The notes beneath the pieces were generated by a model. It saw only the letters and a program-made list of their open reading frames with translations. It did not search any database and was not told where the DNA came from. The translations under genes were made by a program, and so were the position numbers. A stretch of DNA of 64,000 nt from Eriocheir sinensis. Its lineage: Eukaryota > Arthropoda > Malacostraca > Decapoda > Varunidae. Shown here one piece after another: positions 12,438 to 24,269 of this stretch (the stretch's first letter is position 1; each line of letters starts with the position of its first letter). The stretch lies in NCBI RefSeq assembly GCF_024679095.1, contig NC_066513.1, positions 14,367,710-14,431,709 on the forward strand. The letters run 5' to 3'.

Positions 12438-13070
12438 TATGTGCGCGCTAACGTACATCTTTGTATTTCCTGTTTATCTTATTTTTTTCTAACAATACTC
12501 AGTCCCCTTGCATTTTTTTTTCCTTTTCTTCAATTTTCTTTTCACCCTTCTCAATATTCTTCTGTTTTAGTGCAATGTTCCTTCTTTCTCTTTGTCTCCT
12601 TTCTCACACTTTCCATTTTTTTTCGAGTTCTTGATCTTTTCCATCATTTCATTTATATCTCTGCATGCTTTCTCTTCCGTTCCCCTTTACACTTCTTCAT
12701 TTTCCTTCTTCACACCCTTTCTACCCCCTTCTCCCACTCCCTTCTTCCTCAGTTTATTTTCTTTCTTCATAGTTTCTTCATAGTTTCTTTTTAGTTTCTT
12801 CATAGTTTCTTTTTAGTTTCTTCATAGTTTCTTTTTAGTTTCTTCATAGTTTCTTTTTAGTTTCTTTTTAGTTTCTTTTTAGTTTCTTTTTAGTTTCTTT
12901 TTAGTTTCTTCTTAGTTTCTGTTGTCTTCTTCTTCCCTTTCCGCTTCTTCATTTTCCTTCACATCCTTTCTACCCACTCTTCCCTCTCCCTTCTTCCTTA
13001 GTTTGTTCTTTATTGATGTTTATCTCTCCCTCTTCCTCCTCCTTCACATCCCGTTCTATCCTAACTCTAC
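12435..13070. repeat. Pyrimidine-rich DNA with a TAGTTTCTT(T/CA) tandem array
   Basis: T/C-rich low complexity. At about 12766-12915 a ~12-bp word TAGTTTCTTTTT/TAGTTTCTTCA repeats about a dozen times. Confidence 0.85.
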
Positions 13071-13915
13071 TCCTCCACTCCGTCTCCCTCACTCCACTCC
13101 TTCTCCCTCACTCCACTCCTTCTCCCTCGCTCCAATCCTTCTCCCTCACTCCACTCCTTCTCCCTCACTCCTTCTCCTCCTCCTCCCCTCACTCCACTCC
13201 TTCTCCTCACTCCACTCCTTCTCCTCACTCCACTCCTTCTCCTCACTCCACTCCTTCTCCTCACTCCACTCCTTCTCCTCACTCCACTCCTTCTCCCCCA
13301 CTCCACTCCTTCTCCCCCACTCCACTCCTTCTCCCCCACTCCACTCCTTCTCCCCCACTCCACTCCTTCTCCCCCACTCCACTCCTTCTCCCTCCTCCTT
13401 CTCCCCCTCCTCCTTCTCCCCCTCCTCCTCCTTCTCCCCCCTCCTCCTTCTCCTCACTCCACTCCTTCTCCTCACTCCACTCCTTCTCCTCACTCCACTC
13501 CTTCTCCTCACTCCACTCCTTCTCCTCACTCCACTCCTTCTCCTCCCTCACTCCTTCTCCTCCCTCACTCCTTCTCCTCCTCCTCCTTCTCCCTCCTCCC
13601 TCCTCCCTCCTCCTCGTTCTCCTCACTCCACTCCTTCTCCCTCACTCCACTCCTTCTCCCTCACTCCACTCCTTCTCCTCCTCCTCCCTCACTCCTTCTC
13701 CTCCTCCTCCCTCACTCCTTCTCCTCCTCCTCCCTCACTCCTTCTCCTCCTCCTCCCTCACTCCTTCTCCTCCTCCTCCCTCACTCCTTCTCCTCCTCCT
13801 CCCTCACTCCTTCTCCTCCCTCACTCCTTCTCCTCCCTCACTCCTTCTCCTCCCTCACTCCTTCTCCTCCTCCTCCCTCACTCCTTCTCCTCCTCCTCCC
13901 TCACTCCTTCTCCTC
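13071..13915. repeat. CTCCACTCCTTCTCC-family minisatellite
   Basis: About 850 bp of tandem 15-18-bp units (CTCCACTCCTTCTCC and CTCCTCCCTCACTCCTT types) organised in blocks of higher-order repeats. Open frames on both strands are products of the repeat. Confidence 0.95.
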
Positions 13916-14873
13916 CTTCCCTTTCTCCAGCCTTTCTTTCTCCAGCCTTTCTTTCTCCAGCCTTTCTTTCTCCAGCCTTTCTTTCTCCAGCCTTTCTTTC
14001 TCTAGCCTTTCTTTCTCTAGCCTTTCTTTCTCCAGCCTTTCTTTCTCCAGCCTTTCTTTCTCCAGCCTTTCTTTCTCCAGCCTTTCTTTCTCCAGCCTTT
14101 CTTTCTCCAGCCTTTCTTTCTCCAGCCTTTCTTTCTCCAGCCTTTCTTTCTCCAGCCTTTCTTTCTCCAGCCTTTCTTTCTCCAGCCTTTCTTTCTCCAA
14201 CCTTTCTTTCTCCAACCTTTCTTTCTCCAACCTTTCTTTCTCCAACCTTTCTTTCTCCAACCTTTCTTTCTCCAACCTTTCTTTCTCCAACCTTTCTTTC
14301 TCCAACCTTTCTTTCTCTAACCTTTCTTTCTCCAACCTTTCTTTCTCCAACCTTTCTTTCTCTAACCTTTCTTTCTCCAACCTTTCTTTCTCCAACCTTT
14401 CTTTCTCCAACCTTTCTTTCTCAAACCTTTCTTTCTCCAACCTTTCTTTCTCCAACCTTTCTTTCTCCAACCTTTCTTTCTCCAACCTTTCTTTCTCCAA
14501 CCTTTCTTTCTCCAACCTTTCTTTCTCCAACCTTTCTTTCTCCAACCTTTCTTTCTCCAACCTTTCTTTCTCAACCTTTCTCCAACCTTTCTTTCTCCAA
14601 CCTTTCTTTCTCCAACCTTTCTTTCTCCAACCTTTCTTTCTCCAACCTTTCTTTCTCCAACCTTTCTTTCTCCAACCTTTCTTTCTCCAACCTTTCTTTC
14701 TCCAACCTTTCTTTCTCCAACCTTTCTTTCTCCAACCTTTCTTTCTCCAACCTTTCTTTCTCCAACCTTTCTTTCTCCAACCTTTCTTTCTCCAACCTTT
14801 CTTTCTCTAACCTTTCTTTCTCTAACCTTTCTTTCTCTAACCTTTCTTTCTCTAACCTTTCTTTCTCTAACTC
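13916..14873. repeat. 15-bp minisatellite (CCTTTCTTTCTCCAR), ~64 copies
   Basis: A remarkably uniform 15-bp array. Units end in CCAG up to about 14190, in CCAA from about 14200 to 14800, and in CTAA near the right edge. A single register slip occurs at about 14571-14580. Because 15 is a multiple of 3, both strands stay open: the plus strand reads a Phe-Leu-Ser-Pro repeat and the minus strand a Leu-Glu-Lys-Glu-Arg repeat. The array lies in the proposed first intron of FAMeT. I do not call a gene here. Confidence 0.97.
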
Positions 14874-15223
14874 CTCAATATTCACGCTTACCGACGTAAA
14901 TATTAGTTTTTTTTTGTATGGTTACCGACGCTCTTCCATCCCCATATACGTTACAATACATCGGTGCTTGAAAGATTGGAAAGAGAGAGAAAGGAATTTG
15001 TCACGGTCAAGCCCAGCCTGTCTTTCTCTCCCTCCTCCTCTTCCTCCTCCTCCTCCTCCTCCTCCTTGTTTGTCTGTCCTCTCTAACCTTCCTTCTCTCC
15101 AGTCTCTCTCCACTCCCTTGCCTCAATCACCACAGCAAGTTCCTCCTCCTCCTCCTCCTCCTCCTCAGTCAAGCACTCACACACGTCACTTCTAATGGTG
15201 AATTGCGACCTTTAAAATGCGGT

Positions 15224-15262
<39 letters not shown>

Positions 15263-15471
15263 ACACACACACACAGAAACACACACAGAAACACACACAC
15301 ACGGACACACACGGACACAGACACAGCATTCACCTCTCCCTACATCCAGACAGTCATGGTCATGCGCTTGGTTCTCCCTCCCTCCCTCTTTCCCTCCCTC
15401 TTTCCCCTCTCTCTCTCCCTCCCCTTCCCTTCTCATGACTGCAACTGATCAATGTCTGGAGGGGCGGCGCC

Positions 15472-15513
<42 letters not shown>
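14874..15513. repeat. CTCCTCC, (AC)n and (TG)n simple repeats
   Basis: A (CTC)n-rich stretch lies at 15025-15165, an imperfect (AC)n at 15226-15330, pyrimidine-rich DNA at 15375-15435 and (TG)n at 15476-15513. Confidence 0.9.
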
Positions 15514-15515
<2 letters not shown>

Positions 15516-15539
15516 TCGGGGTCTTTTTAAACGCGAGTG

Positions 15540-16135
15540 ATGGGGCATGATGAGGATGACCTTGGCAGTGATTGGGGGAGGGGGGGGGGAGTAAGGGGAG
15601 AGTTAGGGGGGAGGGACAGCAGGCAAGGAGAGGCGTGGGAGTGGTGTGGGAGGCATGGGCGACACCAGCCTTGAAGGAACCGAGAACGTGGGCCGACTAG
15701 GGAATTTAAATTGACGAGGAGGCGTGGCGTTTGTGGGTGCGGGAGGGGTGATAGGGTGATGGGATGAATGGGGGAGGGTGAGGGGTTGGTTACAAGGGGT
15801 GCGTGATGAATGTGGGATGAAGTGGGGTGATGGGGTGCAGGATGTTGGGGTTGAATGAGTACGAGTGGGGTGAGAGAGTGGACTAGTGCGGTGAGGGCTG
15901 AGTGGATGAGGGTGGGATGGAGTGGGTGCTGGGTGGACATGTGGGTGTGGGCGGCGTGAGGGAGTGGATGCAGGTGGGCAGGGTAGACTGACAATTCGTG
16001 TGGGTGTTTTTTACAAGCTCGTGTTATGGCAAAGTGGTGGCTGTGTGGTGACATTGTGATGCCGGATGCTGCGTCTTGGGGTTTGAGAGGAAGTTTGTGT
16101 TGACAGCCGGAAAAGTGGGTCATGACAGCGAGGAA
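15540..16135. other. G/T-rich degenerate repeat DNA, no gene
   Basis: GGGGTGATGGGATGA-like words recur without strict period. A 198-codon minus-strand frame over this interval is His/Pro/Ser-rich with no domain and no splice logic, so I do not call it. Confidence 0.6.
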
Positions 16136-16254
16136 AGATTACGGAGGCCTATAAATGTGATAAGTAATACCAATCTGTGTGTGTATGGTAAAGATTCAGC
16201 TTAACTATATCTCGTGTTGGTGAGCCTAACAATGTCGGATGAGTTTTGATTTCC

Positions 16255-16370
16255 ATTTGGTATAAGTTAACCTATCGCCACTCAATACTAGGTTATCGCC
16301 AGTAAATAGTAACCTATCGCCACTAAACAGTAACTTATTGCCACTGTATATACTATCCTTTCGTCACCAT
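16255..16370. repeat. ~26-bp tandem repeat (TAACCTATCGCCACTAAATAG)n
   Basis: Four imperfect units built on AACCTATCGCCACTAAA.AG. Confidence 0.8.
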
Positions 16371-16703
16371 AAGTATAATGAGAAAACGAGGAACGAAGAC
16401 GTAACTATAGCAATTTGTACCCGTCCGCCCTTGAAAAAAAAAATCAGATTAAAATTTCATAATCTATCAGAAAATAAGTTTCATCCCCTAAGCAAAATGT
16501 GGCTATACTGAATCTTTACAGGTATTTATGTATGTACGTATGAATGTTTATAATCATGTAACTCAACAATGTATGTATTTTGGGTGTGGGAAGAAAGCGC
16601 AAACATTTAAAGCTCATACAAAACAAGTGGCGCAGGGTGTGACTTAGTTGAACAAAGCAGATGGGCGGTGACGTGTCGGGAATGGGCGTGGTGCGTCTAG
16701 ACA

Positions 16704-16705
<2 letters not shown>

Positions 16706-16747
<42 letters not shown>
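16706..16747. repeat. (TG)n microsatellite
   Basis: About 21 perfect TG units. Confidence 0.98.
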
Positions 16748-16748
<1 letters not shown>

Positions 16749-16814
16749 GGAAGTCTCAATATGATGCTAACGAGGGGAAAGGGGTGGGAGTGTTAGTGGT
16801 GGCGCTGGTGGAGG

Positions 16815-17100
16815 TGAATGAAAAGTGTGGGCGCTCTGAATACAAGCAAATAAAAGGGCTATAGACAGCGAGGGAATCGGGTGGGGTGAGCAGAAGAAAG
16901 AGTGAGGTACGGGGTGTTAGTGGGGTGGGGTTTAACAAGTCCATGAAAAGTGTGGGCGTTGTGAATACACGTAAAACTCGAATGGGGTATTGACAGTTGG
17001 AAAATCGGAAGGGGTGTTTGTGGGAGTGTATGAAAAATCTGGGCACTCCCATAATAAATGTCAACCGAATAGGCTATAAACAGTTGCATAGGATAGGATG
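16815..17100. repeat. ~90-125-bp tandem repeat, 3 units
   Basis: ATGAAAAGTGTGGGCG..GAATAC..A, GGGCTATAGACAG and A.TCGGG.GGGGTG recur in order at about 16818, 16944 and 17030. Confidence 0.75.
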
Positions 17101-18120
17101 AAAATGTAGTGTAGATAGTTGGAAGATTAGGGTGAGGAGAGGGAAGAGTGAGGCAAGGGTGGGCGGGGCGGGTTTTCCACGGGAAATGTCACCCGGCTTC
17201 TGGGAGTGTGTTGCCAACCAGCCGCCCCGTGGACAGAAAAAGCCTGACACTATGCTCAGGAAATGGGGTTGGGGGTGACAGGCCTGTATACTGATAGGGC
17301 GAACGGAGGCAGTGACAACGGTAGTTACACAATTCTACGAGTAATGTTGGTAGTTTTTTTTTTTTTGTCTCATTGCGGCATTTTGACAGGTGACCGATTC
17401 GGAGTTGCTAATCTATCTCCTACGAAACATTCTCGTACGCGTTCCTCATTTGAGAGGCGAAACGAGATACGAGAAACGAGAAAAAGATAAAATTAAACCA
17501 TGACACGTATTTACAGGTAACTTTTTGCAATAAACATATCCGTCTCATGCCCCCGATATGCAGTTGAGCACGTACGAGTCCCTGTTGCAGTGGCTGGGGC
17601 TCTAAGTAACTCTGCTCGAGACTGTCAATGAAGCAGGAGCGGCAGCGTTTGGCAAGGCACACAATAGTCGAGGCGATCACGTACATGCTTCAGTAGTTCG
17701 AATAATGTATTGTGGTTTATGCTATTGGTTAACATTCATTTTTATCTATTTTGTCATACCAGTGCTCTTAAGATTTTGCAAGAGGTGGGAACACCTCTCG
17801 ATAATGATTTTACTACGTCAAGGGGCCAGCAAAATCGATACAATCACATCGAAACACTAAGACTGAATTTGGTGTATCTTAAATTCCATAACGACTTGCC
17901 TATCAGTACTACATTAGCAGTCACACGATGAACATATGCACTAAGGTGACGCATATGAACTTTTTTCGAGCTCCGGGGGTCACACGAGACAAACAAGAAT
18001 GGCACCACTATAAACCGTGAATAAAGAGTAAGCAAATAAACGGTCAAGCACAGGGACAGTGGAATCGACTGCCAAACAGGAAATATCCACATTAGATAAA
18101 TATTGTTAACTTATCTCCGT
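17101..18120. other. Unassigned DNA in the proposed FAMeT intron 1
   Basis: No exon or repeat that I can name. Short open frames on both strands (for example minus 17686-17420) show no domain signature. Confidence 0.5.
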
Positions 18121-18174
18121 CTCCTCGCCTCTAGCCACCATTTATCACTTCCTTATCGTCCAAATCCTCCAAGG

Positions 18175-18270
18175 CCTCACCCATGTCTGCGGTGTGTACT
18201 GCACGAGGGTTTCCAACAAAGAGAGTCACCAACAACCTAAGGCCGCGCACTAGCCCTCGCAGCCTTATAT
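18175..18270 (-). promoter_or_regulatory. FAMeT: Predicted FAMeT promoter, first exon and donor
   Basis: The first FAMeT exon must supply an ATG plus one G, because exon 2 begins with CC in phase 1. On the minus strand, 18184-18175 reads ATGG followed by donor GTGAGG. A TATA-like GATATAAGG lies about 85 nt upstream (about 18271-18263), leaving a ~50-nt 5' UTR. Spliced to exon 2, the N-terminus becomes MAASDMPDLGTNEEKEYRF, close in length and pattern to the known crustacean FAMeT start. The motif is short and the intron would be 6.6 kb, so this is a prediction from phase and context, not proof. Confidence 0.5.
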
Positions 18271-18319
18271 CCACCGCAGCCGCCGCCCATAAGCACCACC
18301 TCACTTGCGCGCGCAGCAA

Positions 18320-19520
18320 CTATCCACGCCCATGAGTCTGCCCTGGCATAGGCCTGTAATGGACCCAAGGCCATGTACACCCCCGGGGGAGACACGTCCC
18401 TTGATTAATGCGGCAGATGAAAAAATAATTAATCGTGTATAATTAGGGGGAAGCCACAGGTTCCACATAACGGGTCAGGTGACCTCGCAGTGATTCACCT
18501 TAGTTGCCGGCCGGGAACTCTCAGATCCGCAGTTAGCAGAGAAATCCGCAGTCTAAAAATCCATTACACCTTAGTTGAGATTTCTCTGAGAAATAGTTGG
18601 AAATAAGCCTACTTACCAGTGATTTATAATCCTCAGCGATTAGTTTAATAGAGGACAAACACTTCATTATTTTATTTTAGTTATTGTATTTTAGTTCATA
18701 CAGTCTGGATATCTTCATTTTCAATTCGACCGAAGACCGGAGGCATTGCTAAATATCAGGAGATTGCACCCAAGTTGCTCACACGCCGCAGCGACCTCCC
18801 TGCCCCGGCCCGTGAGCCTGCGAACACGCCCCCAGATCACGTTGCCCCCCCTTACTTAATGCTTGATATCCCCCCCCCCGTCCCGCCCCGCCCCGCCCTT
18901 GCACCGCGGGGGAGTATTTTTGACGACACGCCCAGCGGCTGCCTGGCGGGCTGGCAGGGGCAGCTTGGCGGTGCTCCAGCAGCTGTTACCACCGCCTTGC
19001 CTCCTCCACCTGCACCTTCACCTCCATCAAACATTCCTGGACACGAATGACACACAGAGACACTGGCTCAAAATTGACCTGCTGTCCTTATGTCGTTCTA
19101 CTCTACACTCCTCCTCCTTCTGCTGCTCCTTCACATCATATCTTCTTTCACTCCCCGTTACTCTTTTACATAACGTTTCTCGACGGAAATTCCTGAGAGG
19201 GTGACAACAACTGCAATGAAGGACGCGGCGCCAACGACCCCATCGCTCCCTCCCTTGAGTCTGTGCTGTCGTCTGGCACTTGATAAGCCTCGTCCGCCAT
19301 GCACTCAGCGGTTCACCCACTCAGCTCGCACCCTGCCCCTCCTACCGCGGTTCCTTTCCTTCTTCCCGTCCTCCCTCCGTCCCACCCACCTCTCACGCCG
19401 CCCTCTGATCCTGCCTCTGCCTTTCCCTCTCCCCACTCCCCCTTTCCTCTGCTCCCTTCCTCACGTCTCGCCAGCATAGCAACCTCTCCCTCCACTCCTA
19501 CCTGAATGCGACAAAGAGAA
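18320..19520. other. GC-richer upstream DNA, no gene seen
   Basis: Proline-rich open frames (18775-19050 plus, 18863-19204 plus) come from C-rich sequence and have no conserved domain. If the FAMeT first exon at 18184 is right, this interval is its upstream flank. Confidence 0.5.
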
Positions 19521-19526
19521 AACGTC

Positions 19527-19529
<3 letters not shown>

Positions 19530-19573
<44 letters not shown>

Positions 19574-19710
19574 GAATTATGAATGGAACGCTTTATCAAA
19601 ATGGAGTCGCTTAAATAATATGATAGATTATGATAAATATATACGGGACAGGACGAGCTTGCTTACCTCAGCAGTGTAAAAATATATATAGGTAAGAGTA
19701 TATTGGTAAG

Positions 19711-19771
<61 letters not shown>
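19530..19771. repeat. Two (AC)n microsatellites
   Basis: (AC)n runs at about 19530-19571 and 19712-19771. Confidence 0.97.
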
Positions 19772-19773
<2 letters not shown>

Positions 19774-20109
19774 CAAGAAACAGTAAAAAAGAAAAAGAAG
19801 CTAAAAATCATATTAACTTCCATCTGCTTCCATCCTGCTTTCATTTACCTGGCCATAATCACCACACAGTCATTAGTCACCTAGCTATTAATATTTCATC
19901 ATCCACCTGGTCCTCATCCACTTGATCATCGTTAACGTGGGCCACTATAATGAGCCAAGGCCACGTTCATGTATGGTGGTTCATGGCAATACGAGGCGAA
20001 GGGAGGCAAGGGGGATAGCAGCCAGACAGGACCCGCCGCCGCAAGTCCCCAAATGCAGGCCACGGCGCCGTCCGTACCTGCCGATACCTGTTTCTGCTGA
20101 AGGTGACTC

Positions 20110-20410
20110 ATGGCCAGGGAGTAGAGGAGGAGATGGCGGGGAAAGAGGAGGAGGAGGAGGAGGAGGGGAAATGGCGAGGAGAGAGGAGGAGGAGGAAGAG
20201 GGGAAATGGCGAGGAAAGAGGAGGAGGAGGAGGTTATGGTGGAGGGGAACGCAGGACTATTATTATGTATGCCTAAAAGGATGAGGAGGAGGAGGTTATG
20301 GTGGAGGGGAACGCAGGACTATTATTATGTATGCCTAAAAGGATGAGGAGGAGGAGGCAAGGAGTGTAGGACGAATAGGATGAGAAGGAGGAGGAGGAGA
20401 AGGTGGAGGA
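20110..20410. repeat. GGA-rich DNA with a 60-bp tandem duplication
   Basis: A ~60-bp unit containing GGGGAACGCAGGACTATTAT and TGTATGCCTAAAAGGATGAG occurs twice in tandem (about 20232-20351) inside a purine-rich GAGGAGG stretch. Confidence 0.9.
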
Positions 20411-20446
20411 TGCTAAGAAGCTAAGAATTATGGTGATGTCATGGTC

Positions 20447-20448
<2 letters not shown>

Positions 20449-20477
<29 letters not shown>

Positions 20478-20535
20478 ACACACACACTCACACACACACA
20501 CACACACACCTTCAGGGCAACAACCTACGTGTATA

Positions 20536-20577
<42 letters not shown>

Positions 20578-20664
20578 TGTGTTTCCTTTTAAATACAGTT
20601 ATACATCGATTGTGAGAATGTGTACAGGGTAAATATATGTACGTGTCTTTCCTCCTGCCACGTA

Positions 20665-20713
<49 letters not shown>
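20449..20713. repeat. (CA)n, (TG)n and (AC)n microsatellite cluster
   Basis: (CA)n at 20449-20510, (TG)n at 20539-20574 and (AC)n at 20667-20713. The TG and AC blocks can pair with each other as an imperfect inverted repeat. Confidence 0.95.
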
Positions 20714-20715
<2 letters not shown>

Positions 20716-20719
20716 AGTT

Positions 20720-21500
20720 CAAGGCCATGTTGATGAGTAATAATTAAAACTGGTAATTAAGAAACAACAACAACAACAAATATATAAAAAAAACAATGAG
20801 CTAATGGAATATGTGTGTGTGTGTTAACCAAGACCTCCATAATGATCTACCTCTCCTGCCTCTCCTGGACTTAGTGACCTTGGATAGAGGGAAGGAATCA
20901 CGGCGGTACGAGCCGGGACGAAAACCTTCCTACGATCGATACTTCTCTTGCCTTCCCCGACGTGAACTCTCGCCTCACTACCAAAGGAATCCACGAGTTT
21001 GATCCTTTAATTAACGGAGTGGAGACGAATGGACAATCTCACTCTTTGACTGTCACCTAGTATCTCTCATCTGTACCGGGTGTCAAGTTGAAGGACTCCT
21101 AATACGACTCTTTTCCAAGGCCACAGAGAAGATTAACCAGGTTGTCATGCGGGAATTTCTCTCTCATGGTGCAGAAGCCGTGTAAAATTATCACTGGGAC
21201 CATAAAACAGTCCATGAGAATCCCAACAGCAACTTTTACGAGAGTCTTTTCATGCAGCGGAACTGAGGCATCGATCAAGGCAAGTGAGACCTTCGGGTTA
21301 TCATAAAAAGGAAGATGACGCGGGTATAAAATGGTCAGATCTTGTTTTTGTAGAGAGAGTCAGAGGGTAAAGGTGGAAGACAATGAAGTTATGCAAGTTG
21401 TATGCGACAGGAGGCGATGAAAGGTAGATGGTTCAGTGGAAGTACGTGGCGGTCCTGTCAGCTTTATGAGGCGTATTGCAGAAGAGGACTACGGTTTTGT
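20720..21500. other. Intergenic DNA, nothing recognised
   Basis: No repeat or coding signature identified beyond a short (CAA)n at about 20764. Confidence 0.5.
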
Positions 21501-21529
21501 TTTAAGGGACAACGTTACTGCCCCTCTTC

Positions 21530-21565
21530 TTATTATTCTTATTATTATTATGCTTTCTCTTCTTT

Positions 21566-21600
<35 letters not shown>

Positions 21601-21685
21601 TTTTTTCTTCTTTTTCTTCTTTTTATTTTTCTTCTTCTTCTTCTTCTTCTTCTTCTTCTTCTTCTTCTTCTTCTTCTTCTTCTTT
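21530..21685. repeat. (TTC)n / (TTA)n trinucleotide repeat
   Basis: A (TTC)n-dominated array with a short (TTA)n start; it opens poly-Ser, poly-Leu and poly-Lys frames that are artefacts. Confidence 0.95.
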
Positions 21686-22408
21686 ACTGCCGTTGATTTC
21701 GGGAACTCTTCACAGGAAATCTCATTCTTGGAACAAATGGCGTAAGTCGTGAACAAGACTGCCCCATTTAAATCAAGGCGTCTTAGATCAGGTTTACTTA
21801 TACCTACGAAAGAAAAGAAAAAAACTGCTGAACGAGAAATAAATACTATAGTCTGACACAAATAAAAAGTCCGTTTGGGTCACTGACGGATCACTTATTA
21901 TACAATGTGAAAATGGCTAACAGAGACTATAACATCATTTCCACCTTCAAGAGTGGCGAAGCTGTGGCGAGGAAATACCACGTGCAGCCCCGCCCGATCG
22001 GACCTTTACAACGGAGATTACATGCGTTTCTGGGTGGGATGGGAATTTGGGAAGCAACTCATCCTCAGGAGCTGCCTTGTGTCCTTATGCCCTTGTGTGT
22101 CTTTATGCATCCTTTTTAGTAGTGGACTTAATAACCGAGACAGATTATAACACTGAAGCAAAAGCAAAAAGTGAAGGGCGGTAACAGCAAATGGAAAAAC
22201 AATAAAAAATGAGATAAAAGGAAAAGAGAAAACGGTATAAGGGGATAAATGCAAAGGGAAAAACAGTATTAAGTAAACAGCGAAGGGAACATAATATACA
22301 AAACGGGTTACAGTTATGGAAATATATACGGAAAAGAGAACCAAAGACAGGCAAGACTTCACTTTATTATAAACACACGTAAGAGTAATGGAGCAAGATG
22401 GGGTCAGT

Positions 22409-22410
<2 letters not shown>

Positions 22411-22464
<54 letters not shown>

Positions 22465-22610
22465 GGAGGGAAGAAAGAGGAAGGAGAGGGAGGGAAGGGA
22501 TAGAGGAGCTGTAGGGTGAGGAGGAACCTTCCATGGGTGCTGCCGAACGGGTCTTATCTTGCCACAGACACAGACAGACAGGCTAACCACGACCATCGAC
22601 CAGCCTTAGG

Positions 22611-22648
<38 letters not shown>
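22411..22648. repeat. (GA)n and (TG)n microsatellites
   Basis: (GA)n at about 22411-22461 and (TG)n at 22614-22648. Confidence 0.96.
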
Positions 22649-22649
<1 letters not shown>

Positions 22650-23855
22650 ACTTAGCTGCCGCATTGCCATAGGAAGAGGAAATGAAGAAGCAGAGGAAAA
22701 CGATAATGTAGGAGAACGAGAAATGCAGGAAAAGGCTATGATAAGAGAGATAATGGAGGAGGAGATTAATATGGTGATAGGATATGTGGTAAAGGTGAAA
22801 AAATGGTGGAGGTAATGTAAAAGGAGGAGAATGACGTGACACTAGGAGAAAATAATAATGAGGTGGGTGTGACTTGGTTGGTGATGACAGCAGTGATGGA
22901 GGTAGATGAAAAGGGAGCTGCCATTGTTGTTGCTGGAGGTGGTGGTGGTGGTGTTGGTGGTGGTGGCTATGGTGGTGGTGTGCAGCGTTGCGTCACGGCC
23001 ATAAATACAGCAGCACTCCCTCTTCCGTGCCACACTGTCCCCCACCTTGAGACAGTCCCCGCGGTAGCCAGCCATGCCTTACCTCACGGATCATCTCCAC
23101 CTGTGCTCTTTTTTCCTGAAGGCAGCTGTTTAGTTTCATAATATTTACATAGCTCGATGGATAAAAGCTTTCGGTGTTGCTTCAAAAGGAAAAGAAACAT
23201 AACTACATCAGATTAACACTATGCAAGTTAAAATGAAGTGACGGGAAAAGGTAAAAATGCATAAAAATTAATCTGAATGCAGCTGTTTTGTCTCAATACT
23301 TACCCTACTTAATGGAAATAGAAAGAAACGGATGATAATTAATCTGACATCACGTTCATTAGTCATTCCTAGCTTATTGCAGAGGCAAGGCCTTTCCAAA
23401 CATCCTCTGGCTCCGTTTGGTATCTCTGTTTTTAATCCTGCGTCGTCAAATGTTTTTATGTGATCTCTCCACCTGGTTCTGTCTGCTCTGATTTCTCTTA
23501 TAATTTACAGGTTGCCACGCCAATGCTTTACTTGTCTATCTATTATTAGTTATGTAGTTGACATGATCTCCCAAAATCCATTTCTTAAACTTAATCGTCA
23601 TTAAAATATCTTTAACATCTGTCTATTCACTATTCCGTTCGTTTCCTGTACCTTCATATCATATCCAGCATTTTTTCTTCGTTGCCTACTTTTTACCGTT
23701 TATTTTATGTGTCTTGTGAGGAAGGTAAATGGAGATAAGAAATGGCACTCCTCATCTGAGCGGGGCAGGGGAGACAAACTGGCTGGGCAGGGTATGGATG
23801 AGGAGGGAGGGAAGGAAGGGAGAAGGGAGGGAAGCAAGGGAAGAGGCAGAAGAGG
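22650..23855. other. Intergenic DNA with (GGT)n patch, no gene
   Basis: A (GGT)n-like patch lies at 22930-22980. On the minus strand, about 23390-23500 reads a peptide resembling RADRTRWRDHIKTFDDAG, which looks like the decayed C-terminal end of a retroelement protein; this is a weak call. Confidence 0.4.
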
Positions 23856-23859
23856 GTCA

Positions 23860-24065
23860 TATTCTTAAAACATTTCGGAGCCCAAGCACATACTCGTATA
23901 GCTGACAAGGCTTTCATAGGAGTTTTGGGCCCTTGCAGAGGTAGTTTTACGACCCTTCTGGCAGTTTGATCATTCTTTGGTGCCATGAACTTACAAACAG
24001 TCATTAGAGCGCGATTACCACGGTCTCTTTTTTGGTAATTGGAAATAGTTGATGTAAGAGTTGGA
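23860..24065 (+). repeat. ~200-bp interspersed repeat family, copy 3
   Basis: Starts at CATATTCTTAAAACATTTCGG and continues through GACAAGGCTTTCATAGGAG to GGAAATAGTTG, the same order of blocks as 6255-6455 and 9355-9575. Confidence 0.8.
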
Positions 24066-24269
24066 AGCAGCATAGAACCTCACACCGCATGTATCACCCA
24101 CCACAAGCTCCCCACTGCCGTAGACGAATGAGTGGGTGGCTTGGATCAACACAGAGAACACGCAACGCTACTACACTCACGGTTATTTTTAGTGCCATTG
24201 CAGCGTGTTGTGGTTAGTGGAACATGTCTAATCAGTGTTTTTCTCGAGTTTAAACACCCCCCCCCCTCT

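Noticed and set aside
13916..14873. CRISPR-like regular repeats
   Set aside because: Units are directly tandem with no spacers, in a eukaryotic genome.
13901..14885. Minus-strand Leu-Glu-Lys-Glu-Arg frames resembling a coiled coil
   Set aside because: Same 15-bp array read on the other strand; period divisible by three keeps it open. No flanking coding sequence.
12922..15195. 757-codon plus-strand open frame
   Set aside because: It is translated minisatellite (15-bp and 15-18-bp units) and CTC repeats, with no unique sequence, no start context and no domain.
15527..16123. 198-codon minus-strand open frame
   Set aside because: His/Pro/Ser low complexity from G/T-rich degenerate repeats; no domain, no splice partner.
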